Made by a program: the position numbers and the translations under genes
The notes under the pieces: generated by a model
Database searches by the model: none
Told to the model about the DNA's origin: nothing
What the model saw: only the letters and a program-made list of their open reading frames with translations
From: a virus
Reading direction: 5' to 3' (one strand)
Virus record (IMG/VR): IMGVR_UViG_3300043313_000557
Coordinates: 1 to 45,282 of that record
DNA length: 45,282 nucleotides
Part shown: positions 1-7,576 of the stretch, one piece after another
Layout of the letters: each line of letters starts with the position of its first letter
Numbering within the stretch: position 1 is the stretch's first letter

Positions 1-70
1 ATCGAAAAAGAACGTCGCCAGCCCGCGCGCCAAGGGCGCTGGCAAGCAATTCGGCGGTGGCGGCGGCAAG
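1..70. repeat. Terminal direct repeat (contig ends overlap)
   Basis: Bases 1-70 are identical to 45213-45282. A coding frame runs without a break across the join (start at 45208, stop at 209-211). This shows that the contig closes into a circle of about 45,212 bp. The simplest reading is an assembler overlap on a circular or circularly permuted genome. A true 70-bp terminal repeat would be very short for a phage and would cut a gene. Confidence 0.95.
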
Positions 71-211
71 ACGCCGTTCACGGCGACGCCGCGTCAGGCG
101 ACCGCCTCGATGATGGGCCGCGACCCGCCGGGCGAGGGCCCGCATAAATCGATCGCCCGTAAGGACGCCAAGAAGAACACGCTGCGCGCCGGCGGCAAGA
201 AGCCATTCTGA
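2..211 (+). CDS. Small basic Gly/Lys-rich phage protein (3' part; start at 45208)
   Basis: This is the 3' part of a 71-residue gene whose start codon lies at 45208 on the far side of the circular join. The first in-frame codon here is bases 2-4 and the stop is TGA at 209-211. The product is very basic, with a Gly-rich stretch near residue 20 and many Lys/Arg, and it ends Lys-Lys-Pro-Phe. I recognise no domain. Its place between the lysis/tail genes and the collar protein suggests a small virion or nucleic-acid-binding protein, but that is inference only. Joining the two ends gives one intact reading frame with an AGGAGG ribosome site upstream of 45208. Confidence 0.8.
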   Translation, partial: SKKNVASPRAKGAGKQFGGGGGKTPFTATPRQATASMMGRDPPGEGPHKSIARKDAKKNTLRAGGKKPF

Positions 212-225
212 TCTAGGAGCCGCCG

Positions 226-930
226 ATGCCCACGTCGACCCCGAACTATGGGCTGATACAGCCGGACATCGACGGCTCATCCGATGTGTGGGGCGAGCTC
301 CTCAATCAGGATCTCGTCACGATCGACACGCTGCTGTTCAACCGGGTCCGCAAGGATCCGGGCGGCGGCGCGCAGATCATGGAAAATGCGCTGGTCCTCA
401 ACCAGCAGCCGGGGCAGACGACAGAAAACGGTATTACCGACCATAGCGCAGCCACAGTCGGCTATGTCGAGGCGCGGCTGCTCGCCTACAATGGTGTTGC
501 CGCCAACTACACCAATACCCGCATCTGCGCCTACCTCAACGCGATGTTCCCGGTCTACTCGATCATCCTGTGGCGGGGAACGGGGAACGGTCCTTGGCCG
601 CCCGGCTGGGCGCCGTGCAATGGTGGCGTTTACGATGGCGTCGCGACGCCGGATCTGCACGATCGTGTAGTGCTCGGCTTCGGCACGCGCGGGGATAGTG
701 GTTCATATCCGGCCAATCCAAGCTGGAACTTCGAGCACAAGCATAACTACGCTCAGTTCAACACCGGGCCGGGCGATAACAACCATCTACTCGTTTATTA
801 CCTGTCGGACGCGGACCCAAATACACGCCCGCCGGGCTGGCCGCCACTGTCCGAGCCGGGCATCAACTTCCCCTATTATGTGCTCGTCTATCTGATGAAG
901 ACACGCAACGTGGTGCCGGGCGATGCATGA
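226..930 (+). CDS. Tail protein with fibre-type N-terminus and phage tail-collar-like domain
   Basis: 234 residues. The first 40 residues carry the pattern seen at the start of many phage tail fibres (Tyr-Gly-Leu-Ile-x-Pro, then Trp-Gly-x-x-Leu-Asn, then Ile-Asp). A related version begins the 880-residue fibre at 38483. Residues about 125-190 contain a Trp-Ala-Pro-Cys-Asn-Gly turn followed by Thr-Pro-Asp-Leu-x-x-Arg and Gly-rich sequence, as in the phage tail-collar domain family (PF07484), here His-rich at the end. It is therefore probably a short tail-fibre or tail-tip protein. A TAGGAG ribosome site precedes the ATG, and the gene overlaps the next one by 8 bp. The exact position in the particle is unknown. 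Confidence 0.75.
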   Translation: MPTSTPNYGLIQPDIDGSSDVWGELLNQDLVTIDTLLFNRVRKDPGGGAQIMENALVLNQQPGQTTENGITDHSAATVGYVEARLLAYNGVAANYTNTRICAYLNAMFPVYSIILWRGTGNGPWPPGWAPCNGGVYDGVATPDLHDRVVLGFGTRGDSGSYPANPSWNFEHKHNYAQFNTGPGDNNHLLVYYLSDADPNTRPPGWPPLSEPGINFPYYVLVYLMKTRNVVPGDA

Positions 931-2572
931 GCCGTTTCCGGTCGAGTTTCCGCCGGGGCTCTTCGAGACCTCGACCAAAGCGGGCATGGCCGGCAAATGG
1001 CATGACGGCCATCTTGTGCGCTGGGTCAAGGGCCGCATCCGGCCTGTGCTCGGCTGGGAGCGCATCGCCTTCCTGAATGGAGCGACGATCGCTTCGCCGA
1101 TCCGGGCGATGCACTTCTGGGTCGACAACAACGGCTTCGAGCGCGTCGGCATCCTGTGCGAGAAGCACCTCTATGTGCTCGAAGGCGATAATCTGATCAA
1201 CATCTCGCCGACGCCGGCGATCGCCGGGCCGGAAGATCCGATCGCGCCTGGCGGTTACGGCACGTATCTCTACGACAAGAATGTCTACGGCACGCCGCGA
1301 CCGACGCGGCCATCGCGTCTGCGCGTCGGCAATGTCTGGCGGCTCGAGAATTGGGGCCAGAACCTGCTGGCGATGGCGTCGACCGACGGGCGCCTGCTGC
1401 AATGGGTGCCGGGCACGCCCGCCGCCATCATTGTGCCGAATGCGCCGACCGAGTGCCGCACATTCCTCGTGACGCCCGAACGCCACGTCATGGTGTTCGG
1501 CATGAAGGAAGCCGGTAAGCAGCATAAACATGCGAGCTTCGGCTGGTGCAGCCAGGAGAATATCGAGGACTGGGATTTTTCGTCGACGACCAATACGGCC
1601 GGCAAATACGATGTCATGCCGGCGTCGCGTATCCTCTACGCCGAGAAGGTGCGCGATGGCATCATCTTCTGGACTGTCCAGGGCGCTTTCGCGGTCAATT
1701 ACCGCGGCCTGCCGTATATGTATTCTTATGCCTATCTTGGCGCATATCTCGGCCCGCTCTCGGGCTGCGCCGCGGCCGTCTATCCGGGCATCTGCATCTG
1801 GCCGGCCGCCGACGGCTTCTGGGAGTTCAACGGCTCGGCTATCCGTCAGGTGAATTGTCCCATCCTCGACTGGTTTCAGCAGACTTACGATTTCGAGATG
1901 ACGCGCGCCTACATGACCGGTTTCTTCAACGGCAATGCGAGCGAGGTCTGGTGGTCGTTCCCGTCGGAGAAATATGACGCGTTCGGCGTCAAGCTGGCGC
2001 CGAACCCGCACAACGATTTCACCATGATCTACAATTTCGAGGAGGGCTGGTGGTCGAAGGCGCAGATCGGCCGCACCGCCGGCTGCCCGGGCACGATGGT
2101 CTATCATCCGTTCATGGCGAACGGCACCACCGTCTACCGGCACGAGAAGGGCGATTACTATGCGGCCGAGGATATTGGGCCCGATCCGCATGGGCCTGAT
2201 CCGACCAGCAAGGATCGGCGCAATCTGCCGTGGGTGCGCTCGGGCGCCATCAATGTCGCGACTGGCAATGTCATGGCGACGACCAAGCAGCTATGGGTCG
2301 ATACCGACGCACCGCTCAATGCGGTCGGTTACGAGCTGTTCGCATCGAAGGGGCGCACGGCCTCGCCGCCGCGCTCGAAGGGGCTCAAGTTCCCGCGCGA
2401 ACCCGGTAAGATCGATTACCGCATCACCGGGCGGGATTTCTTTCTGAAGCTGCAGGCGATGACCGACGGCGTGACCTGGACGCACGGGCAGTCGCACATC
2501 CTGATGTCGCCGCGCGCCCGCAGCGGCTGGGATAACAAGGCCGGCGCCACGCGCGCTCCGACAGGGCCCTGA
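923..2572 (+). CDS. Large phage virion/tail protein of unknown fold
   Basis: 549 residues, starting with an ATG that overlaps the upstream stop by 8 bp. The N-terminus (Phe-Pro-Pro-Gly-Leu, then Lys-Trp-x-Asp-Gly-x-Leu-Val-Arg-Trp) matches a type I associate with podovirus tail or stabilisation proteins: a conserved aromatic opening followed by many Trp/Tyr/Gly beta-type repeats. No enzyme motif and no membrane segment is visible. The Trp-rich, beta-looking body fits a propeller-like tail component, but that is inference. It sits among tail genes, so a virion role is well supported even though the function is not known. Confidence 0.6.
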   Translation: MHEPFPVEFPPGLFETSTKAGMAGKWHDGHLVRWVKGRIRPVLGWERIAFLNGATIASPIRAMHFWVDNNGFERVGILCEKHLYVLEGDNLINISPTPAIAGPEDPIAPGGYGTYLYDKNVYGTPRPTRPSRLRVGNVWRLENWGQNLLAMASTDGRLLQWVPGTPAAIIVPNAPTECRTFLVTPERHVMVFGMKEAGKQHKHASFGWCSQENIEDWDFSSTTNTAGKYDVMPASRILYAEKVRDGIIFWTVQGAFAVNYRGLPYMYSYAYLGAYLGPLSGCAAAVYPGICIWPAADGFWEFNGSAIRQVNCPILDWFQQTYDFEMTRAYMTGFFNGNASEVWWSFPSEKYDAFGVKLAPNPHNDFTMIYNFEEGWWSKAQIGRTAGCPGTMVYHPFMANGTTVYRHEKGDYYAAEDIGPDPHGPDPTSKDRRNLPWVRSGAINVATGNVMATTKQLWVDTDAPLNAVGYELFASKGRTASPPRSKGLKFPREPGKIDYRITGRDFFLKLQAMTDGVTWTHGQSHILMSPRARSGWDNKAGATRAPTGP

Positions 2573-2574
2573 TC

Positions 2575-2832
2575 ATGGTCTCGACCCCGCTCAAGGACAT
2601 CGTTCCGCCGTCGACCGTCACCTTCCCAAACATGACCGGGCTGTTCAAGGACATGCCGCGGGAGCGCGAATATCTTGAGGGCGTTCTGCGCATCATCTCG
2701 ACTGAGTTCACGGCGCGGGCGCGCAATGACGAAGTGCAGTCTTTCCTGCTTTTGAAGGCGCCGAACGGCTCGGTCTGGCGCGTCACCGTCAGTGACGTCG
2801 GCGCGCTGACGCCGACCAAGATCCTCGGATGA
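2575..2832 (+). CDS. Small conserved phage protein, unknown
   Basis: 85 residues, beginning 2 nt after the previous stop and overlapping the next gene by ATGA. The middle is mixed alpha/beta with a Trp-Arg-Val-Thr-Val-Ser segment near the C-terminus. I do not recognise a family. Tight coupling to the virion genes on both sides suggests co-translation with the tail block and a minor structural or assembly role. Confidence 0.6.
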   Translation: MVSTPLKDIVPPSTVTFPNMTGLFKDMPREREYLEGVLRIISTEFTARARNDEVQSFLLLKAPNGSVWRVTVSDVGALTPTKILG

Positions 2833-3206
2833 AGAAAGAACATCTTACGGAGCTGCAGGCGCTGCTGCACGAGATGGGCGGTACGCACACCCTCGAGGAT
2901 ATCGTCGCGCTGATCGAGGACGGCTCGCTGCAGTCCTTCGTCGAGAACCAGACCTGGGTGGTGACGTCGCTGATAACCTTCCCACAGGCGCGCGTGCTCG
3001 ATCTCTTTTTCGTCGTCGGCGATCAGAGTGATTTCGAGATACTCGAGAAGAAGGTTGAAGAGTTCGCCCGCGACGAGGGGGTGACCTTCATGCGGGTATA
3101 CGCCCGCAAGGGCTTCGAGTATCTTATCAACCGACGTGACTGGAAGTTCGGCCGCGGCTGGAAGCCCGGCCCGCGCGTTTATACCAAACGGCTCGATATG
3201 CACTAG
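2829..3206 (+). CDS. GNAT-fold-like phage protein
   Basis: 125 residues. The layout resembles the small phage proteins often annotated as GNAT-like or internal virion proteins: an N-terminal helical half, a central strand pair (Trp-Val-Val-Thr-Ser-Leu and Arg-Val-Leu-Asp-Leu-Phe-Phe-Val-Val-Gly), a helix, then a late Gly-x-Glu-Tyr-Leu and Trp-Lys motif. Such proteins occur beside tail and internal virion genes in T7-like and P60-like phages. A clear acetyl-CoA loop (Arg/Gln-x-x-Gly-x-Gly/Ala) is not visible, so enzyme activity is doubtful. Start overlaps the upstream stop (ATGA). Confidence 0.5.
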   Translation: MKKEHLTELQALLHEMGGTHTLEDIVALIEDGSLQSFVENQTWVVTSLITFPQARVLDLFFVVGDQSDFEILEKKVEEFARDEGVTFMRVYARKGFEYLINRRDWKFGRGWKPGPRVYTKRLDMH

Positions 3207-3215
3207 GAGGCTCAC

Positions 3216-4457
3216 ATGGGTGGCGGCATGGGTGGTGGCGGCCAAAGCACGACGTCGGGCTCGTCGCATCAGGTCACCAAGATCGAGCTGCCGAAGTGGG
3301 TCGAGGACGCGTCCCAGGAAAACTATCAATACGCCAAGGCGCTCTCGGGCCGCCCCTACGAGGGTTACTCCTACAACGTCTGGCCCGAGTTCGATCCGCG
3401 CTCGATCGAAGCGATGAACCGGGTGATGGGCGAGAGCGACCGCTACCGCACCGCCTATGAAGATCCGATCAACGCCGTCCGCTCGATGCTCGGTTGGGGC
3501 AACGTCGAGGGCGTCCGCGACAAGGTCAACAACGTCGACCGCGGCGATCTCAAGGAGTTTATGAACCCCTATACCGACGAGGTCGTCAGCCGGACGATGT
3601 CGGGCATGGAGACGGAGGCCATGAAGGCCCGCCGCGCGCTCGACGTGCAGGGGCAGCAGGCCAAGGCCTTCGGCGGCTCGCGCCACGAGATCGAGCAGGC
3701 GGTGCTCGGCGGCGAGGCGCTGCGCGGCATGGGCGACACCGAGGCCAAGCTGCGCGAGCGGTCCTACGACAAGGCGCGCGAATACCAGACGGCCGACTGG
3801 GGGCGCGAGTTCCAGAACCGCGGGCTCGATCTCAAGAACATCGACAACGAGTTCCGCAACCGCGACATCGATTTCAAGAACCGCGAGATGCTGCAGAGCG
3901 GCGCCAAGACCCTGTCGGGGCTGGCCGGCGCAGCACAGCAGGGGCAGTCGACCGATTACTTCAACATGCTCTCGGTCGGCAAGATGAAGGAAGACCAGAT
4001 GCGCGAGCGTCTGGAAGAGGATTACAAGAAGTGGCAGAAGTTCGCCGACCACGACGAGGAGATGATCAATCTCCGCCTCGCCGCGCTCGGCATGTCGCCC
4101 TACGGCCGCACCGAGACGACCGATAAGACCGAGACCTCGACGACCAAGCAGAAGGGCGGCGGCGATCTCGGCTCGGGCATCCTCGGTGGCATGGGCCTGC
4201 TCAAAGGCCTGATGCCGCTCATGGGCATGTCCGACCGCTCCATGAAGACCAACATCGAGGAGCTCGGTAAGGATCCGGCGACCGACCTGCCGGTCTATGC
4301 GTATGATTATAAAGCTGACGTGAAGGGCAAGAAGACGGCTGGCCCGAAGCGCGTCGGCTATATGGCGCAGGACGTCGAGAAGAAGTATCCGCAGGCGGTC
4401 CGCAAGGTCGCCGGCAAGCGCGTGATCGACTTCACCCAGATCCCGATGGTCGCCTGA
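3216..4457 (+). CDS. Virion protein with C-terminal S74 (intramolecular chaperone) domain
   Basis: 413 residues behind a perfect AGGAGG site. The N-terminus is Gly-rich. Residues about 60-290 are strongly helical and charged with repeated Asn-Arg/Asp-Leu/Ile units (coiled coil likely), followed by a Gly/Leu/Met-rich hydrophobic patch. The C-terminus has the S74 signature: Ser-Asp-Arg-Ser-Met-Lys-x-Asn-Ile, then Tyr-x-Tyr-Asp-Tyr, then Gly-Tyr-Met-Ala-Gln-Asp-Val-Glu. S74 domains trimerise fibre proteins and release themselves by a Ser/Lys dyad; both residues are present. Its place before the hydrolase and ejection-like genes suggests a tail needle, spike or internal protein rather than a long fibre. 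Confidence 0.7.
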   Translation: MGGGMGGGGQSTTSGSSHQVTKIELPKWVEDASQENYQYAKALSGRPYEGYSYNVWPEFDPRSIEAMNRVMGESDRYRTAYEDPINAVRSMLGWGNVEGVRDKVNNVDRGDLKEFMNPYTDEVVSRTMSGMETEAMKARRALDVQGQQAKAFGGSRHEIEQAVLGGEALRGMGDTEAKLRERSYDKAREYQTADWGREFQNRGLDLKNIDNEFRNRDIDFKNREMLQSGAKTLSGLAGAAQQGQSTDYFNMLSVGKMKEDQMRERLEEDYKKWQKFADHDEEMINLRLAALGMSPYGRTETTDKTETSTTKQKGGGDLGSGILGGMGLLKGLMPLMGMSDRSMKTNIEELGKDPATDLPVYAYDYKADVKGKKTAGPKRVGYMAQDVEKKYPQAVRKVAGKRVIDFTQIPMVA

Positions 4458-4458
4458 C

Positions 4459-5496
4459 ATGCCGACGCGCGATCCGCTCGACATCATCGAGTATGCGGAG
4501 AGCAAGGGTAAGAACATCCCGAACTACAAGTTCGGGCCGGGCTTCACGGCGCAGGGTTACTACCAGATAACCGACCCGACGTGGCGGGATCATGCGAAGG
4601 CCGCCGGCGTCGATCTCGGGCAGTATCCGACCGCGATGAGTGCACCCAAGGAGGTGCAGCGCGCGGTCGCCGAGCAGATCTTCGAGAAGAGAGGCTTCCA
4701 GCCTTGGGAGGCAGTCAAACACCTCCGCGGCCAGGAAGCCAGCTATGGCGCGCCGTCCGGCGGGCTGTTGGCGGCCGGCGGCACCCCCGCGGCCAAGACG
4801 ACGACGATCGCCGATCTGCAGAAGCAGCTTCTCGAACGCTACCCTGAGTTGAAGGTCACGTCGGGCTACCGCGACCCGGCGCATAACGCCAAGGTTGGCG
4901 GGGCCAAGAACTCCCAGCATACGCACGGCACGGCGATCGACGTGAGCCTGAAGGGGCTCGACGAGGCGCGTCAGCGCGAGATTGTCGATTATGCCCGTCA
5001 GCTCGGTGCACGCGGCCTCGGCTACTACCCGAACAGCCAATCGGCCCATTTCGATGTCCGCCAGGGTGCGCCGGCGGTGTGGGGTCAGAACTACTCGCGC
5101 ACATCGCTGCCGCAGACACCATCCTGGTTCCAGGAGGTTGCCGAGCAGCACATGAAGAGTAGTGGAACGCCACAGACCCAGACGGCGCAAGCACCAGCAC
5201 CGACACAGACCACTACCCAGACAGCTCAGACAGACATCCCGACGCGGCCCGAGAACGAGGTCCAGGCGCTGATCGCGCAGACGACGGATCCGTGGAAGGC
5301 GCTCGAGGATGCCCAGAAGGAGCAGCAGGCCCGGCAGTTAATGGCGCAGGCTCGTCAAGCCCAGCCGCAGCCCCCCGAGCCTGCGCCTGCACCTCCCCCG
5401 GCGCCTGCTGCTCCCCCAGCCGACTACAGCGCCCTGCTCATGCCGCGTCTTCGGCGCGGCCTCCTCGCCGATCGCGGCTTCGGCCTCTTAGGATAA
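4459..5496 (+). CDS. Virion-associated peptidoglycan hydrolase: lysozyme-like domain plus M15-type peptidase
   Basis: 345 residues. Residues 8-95 resemble a lysozyme/transglycosylase-like fold: Glu14-Ser-Lys-Gly-Lys-Asn, then Ala31-Gln-Gly-Tyr-Tyr-Gln-Ile-Thr. Residues 116-215 match the M15 D-Ala-D-Ala carboxypeptidase/endopeptidase type: Ser-Gly-Tyr-Arg at 135-138, His154 and Asp161 in the Ser-x-His-x-x-Gly-x-Ala-x-Asp motif, and His197 in His-Phe-Asp, i.e. the expected zinc ligands. The tail is Gln/Pro/Ala-rich and disordered. Two wall-cutting activities in one protein inside the virion gene block suggest local wall digestion during DNA ejection. The genome carries a separate endolysin at 44051 for lysis. 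Confidence 0.8.
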   Translation: MPTRDPLDIIEYAESKGKNIPNYKFGPGFTAQGYYQITDPTWRDHAKAAGVDLGQYPTAMSAPKEVQRAVAEQIFEKRGFQPWEAVKHLRGQEASYGAPSGGLLAAGGTPAAKTTTIADLQKQLLERYPELKVTSGYRDPAHNAKVGGAKNSQHTHGTAIDVSLKGLDEARQREIVDYARQLGARGLGYYPNSQSAHFDVRQGAPAVWGQNYSRTSLPQTPSWFQEVAEQHMKSSGTPQTQTAQAPAPTQTTTQTAQTDIPTRPENEVQALIAQTTDPWKALEDAQKEQQARQLMAQARQAQPQPPEPAPAPPPAPAAPPADYSALLMPRLRRGLLADRGFGLLG

Positions 5497-5501
5497 CGAT
5501 C

Positions 5502-6173
5502 ATGTTCGATTGGGATTGGCGCAAGTATCAGACACCTGGCATGACGCCGATGATGCCGATGACGATCCCTGATCAGCCGTTGTCGCCGGTCGCCTCGCCG
5601 TCATTAGCGTCGAACCCGATCCCGATGGCAGGCCAGCCGACCTTCGTCCAGGGCGAGGGCATTCCGACGCCGACGCTGCCGGGCGAGCGCGATTTCGCAA
5701 CGACGTCAGGCACACGCCCGGCTGTCGTGGCGACACAGAACCCGCTCGATCCAATGGCGAGGCCGGTGCAGTCCCCGCTCGGTCCGCCCGAGACGGCAGC
5801 TGTGCCTAACACGACCGGTATGGGTCTGCTCTCGAGCGGCTTCGGTGATGAGCAGCGGCAGGAAGCCGAGAAGCGGGTTATGAAATCGGGCGAGAAGGAC
5901 AGCTGGGACGACAAGTTCCGGCGCGCGCTGGATAACAAGGATGTCAACGGCGGCCTGGCGGCGCTCGCCAAGGCGATGGGCGCCGGCAAGGAGCCGCCCG
6001 GTCCGAGCCGCGTCTCAGGCGCCCAGGCGACATCGCGCTGGTCGCAGGATCTGTCCGGCAAGGCCGCGCAGATGATGGGAGCACGTAAGAAGAAGCTCGG
6101 TGGCGACGAGGATGAACGTAAGAAGAAGCGCCGTCAGCAGGACCGCTACAGTATGCTCGAGAAGGGTATGTGA
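5502..6173 (+). CDS. Proline/methionine-rich virion-block protein, unknown
   Basis: 223 residues. I chose the ATG at 5502, 5 nt after the previous stop and behind a TAGGA site; the reading frame is open further upstream, but only inside the preceding gene. The first 110 residues are rich in Pro, Met, Thr and Gly with few hydrophobic clusters. The last 60 are Lys/Arg-rich with long basic runs. This disordered, basic-tailed composition is common in minor or internal virion proteins. No domain recognised. Confidence 0.6.
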   Translation: MFDWDWRKYQTPGMTPMMPMTIPDQPLSPVASPSLASNPIPMAGQPTFVQGEGIPTPTLPGERDFATTSGTRPAVVATQNPLDPMARPVQSPLGPPETAAVPNTTGMGLLSSGFGDEQRQEAEKRVMKSGEKDSWDDKFRRALDNKDVNGGLAALAKAMGAGKEPPGPSRVSGAQATSRWSQDLSGKAAQMMGARKKKLGGDEDERKKKRRQQDRYSMLEKGM

Positions 6174-7402
6174 TGGGTATCCTCGACAACTACTCGGAGA
6201 TGTTGAAGCGCCGACAGGGGCTTGGTGATTTCCGCAACGACATGCTCCCTGGCAAGAACACGACCGGCATGGGCCCCGGCTCGCTCGGCTTCGGCGATCC
6301 CGGCCGCGTCAAGCCGCCGTTCGATGTCGGCCAGGACGTCATCCCGATGCGCGCGCCGATGGATTTCTCGCTCAGTGATCTCACGCAGGAGAAATACGGC
6401 CTTGCCGGGGTCGGCGGCCGTCCGAAGATACAGGAGGCGCTGCACCGTTCGAACCCAGAGCCGTTACCGGATCTGCCCGAGCCCTTCGAGCCGGCGCTCG
6501 GCGATCTCAAGCGCCGGCCGACGCCCGACCAGAACGCCCGCTTTGGCATGAAAGGGCCTGAGAGCGGTATCCTGAAGCCATCTCCGCCATCATCACCACC
6601 ACCACCAGGGCCGACGATGGTGGCCGACGCGCCCAAGGTGCAGCCACCGCCTGCTTTGGTGGCGCCTAAAGAGCCGCCGGCCGGGATCCTGGCGCCGACG
6701 AAACTCGCTGACGTCGAGCCTGACTTTGCCCGCCGCGCGCCGCCGACCGAGCTGCCGCCACCCGCGCCGGCTCCGAAGCTGCCGGCGCCGGTACAGATGG
6801 CCGAGAAGGCGCCGCTGTCGCCGAAGACCGGCGTGCTCGCTGGCCCGCCGCCATCGCAGGCTGCGCCACCCGCACCGGCTCCGACCCGGTTGGGCTCGAA
6901 TATCAGTCCAGGGCCGGCGCCAGGGCCTGCGGCGCCGCCGCTGCTGGGTGGCACGCCCTCGGTGACGCCGCTGCCGCCCGTGGCCCCGGCAACCGCCACA
7001 GCGCCGAATGTGCAGCCGCCGGGAGCTGCCGAAGCGCCGGGAGCTATGGGGGGCGGCTCGCCGCTGACCATGAACCTGAACATGCCGACGCCGGCCGCCG
7101 ACCCCGGGCCGATCGCCGCCGCCGCGCCCGCCGCCGATGCGGGTGGAGCTGGGGCGATGGGTGGCATGGGCGGCATGGGCGACATCCTCGGCGGCATCAT
7201 GGGGATCGCTGGCGCGTTCGGGGCCGGCAAGAGCGGCCCGCCGCCGCCGAAGCCGCCGCAGATCGCGCCCTCGAATGCCGGGCCGTCGACGGACGCGCAG
7301 ATCGCGGCGACGCGCGGGCCCTCGCAGCAGATCATGGCCGGGCTCTTGGCCGACGACGTCAAGAGCCTGATCGACCCACGTAAGAAGAAGGAGCTCGCAT
7401 GA
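6173..7402 (+). CDS. Low-complexity Pro/Ala/Gly-rich virion-block protein
   Basis: 409 residues from ATG 6173, which overlaps the upstream TGA (TGATG); a GTG at 6170 is the alternative start. Residues about 20-130 are mixed, about 140-290 are long Pro/Ala repeats, and about 320-365 form a Gly/Met/Ala/Ile patch hydrophobic enough to touch a membrane. The string Gly-Ala-Phe-Gly-Ala-Gly-Lys-Ser fits a P-loop pattern, but it lies in low-complexity sequence with no Walker B, so I do not read it as an ATPase. Neighbours suggest a DNA-ejection or internal capsid role. Confidence 0.55.
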   Translation: MGILDNYSEMLKRRQGLGDFRNDMLPGKNTTGMGPGSLGFGDPGRVKPPFDVGQDVIPMRAPMDFSLSDLTQEKYGLAGVGGRPKIQEALHRSNPEPLPDLPEPFEPALGDLKRRPTPDQNARFGMKGPESGILKPSPPSSPPPPGPTMVADAPKVQPPPALVAPKEPPAGILAPTKLADVEPDFARRAPPTELPPPAPAPKLPAPVQMAEKAPLSPKTGVLAGPPPSQAAPPAPAPTRLGSNISPGPAPGPAAPPLLGGTPSVTPLPPVAPATATAPNVQPPGAAEAPGAMGGGSPLTMNLNMPTPAADPGPIAAAAPAADAGGAGAMGGMGGMGDILGGIMGIAGAFGAGKSGPPPPKPPQIAPSNAGPSTDAQIAATRGPSQQIMAGLLADDVKSLIDPRKKKELA

Positions 7403-7575
7403 ACGGCGAAGCCCCGGATCTGCGTATACTGGCTAGGAAGATCGAGCAGGTGACGGACGAGTTCGGCGCCGGCGAGGTGGCGCGGCAGCATGTTAAGATG
7501 TGCTGCGATTACTTATGCCTGCTCGCCCTCGTCATCGAGCTGCAGGCGAAGCTCGGAGAGAAAGAAGAGGCCTGA
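7399..7575 (+). CDS. Small helical protein, 58 residues
   Basis: Start ATG overlaps the previous stop (ATGA), and the stop TGA is at 7573-7575, one base before the next gene's ATG. The product is almost entirely helical: charged first half, then Cys-Cys-Asp-Tyr-Leu-Cys-Leu-Leu and a Leu/Ile/Val-rich helix. The tight fit between two clear genes is good evidence that it is translated. No family recognised. Confidence 0.65.
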   Translation: MNGEAPDLRILARKIEQVTDEFGAGEVARQHVKMCCDYLCLLALVIELQAKLGEKEEA

Positions 7576-7576
7576 G

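Noticed and set aside
2424-4517. A 697-codon open frame on the minus strand
   Set aside because: Antisense to four well-supported tail genes; composition of a GC-rich mirror frame.
7199-7240. P-loop-like string Gly-Ala-Phe-Gly-Ala-Gly-Lys-Ser in the protein at 6173-7402
   Set aside because: It lies in Gly/Ala/Met low-complexity sequence and there is no Walker B or other ATPase motif.
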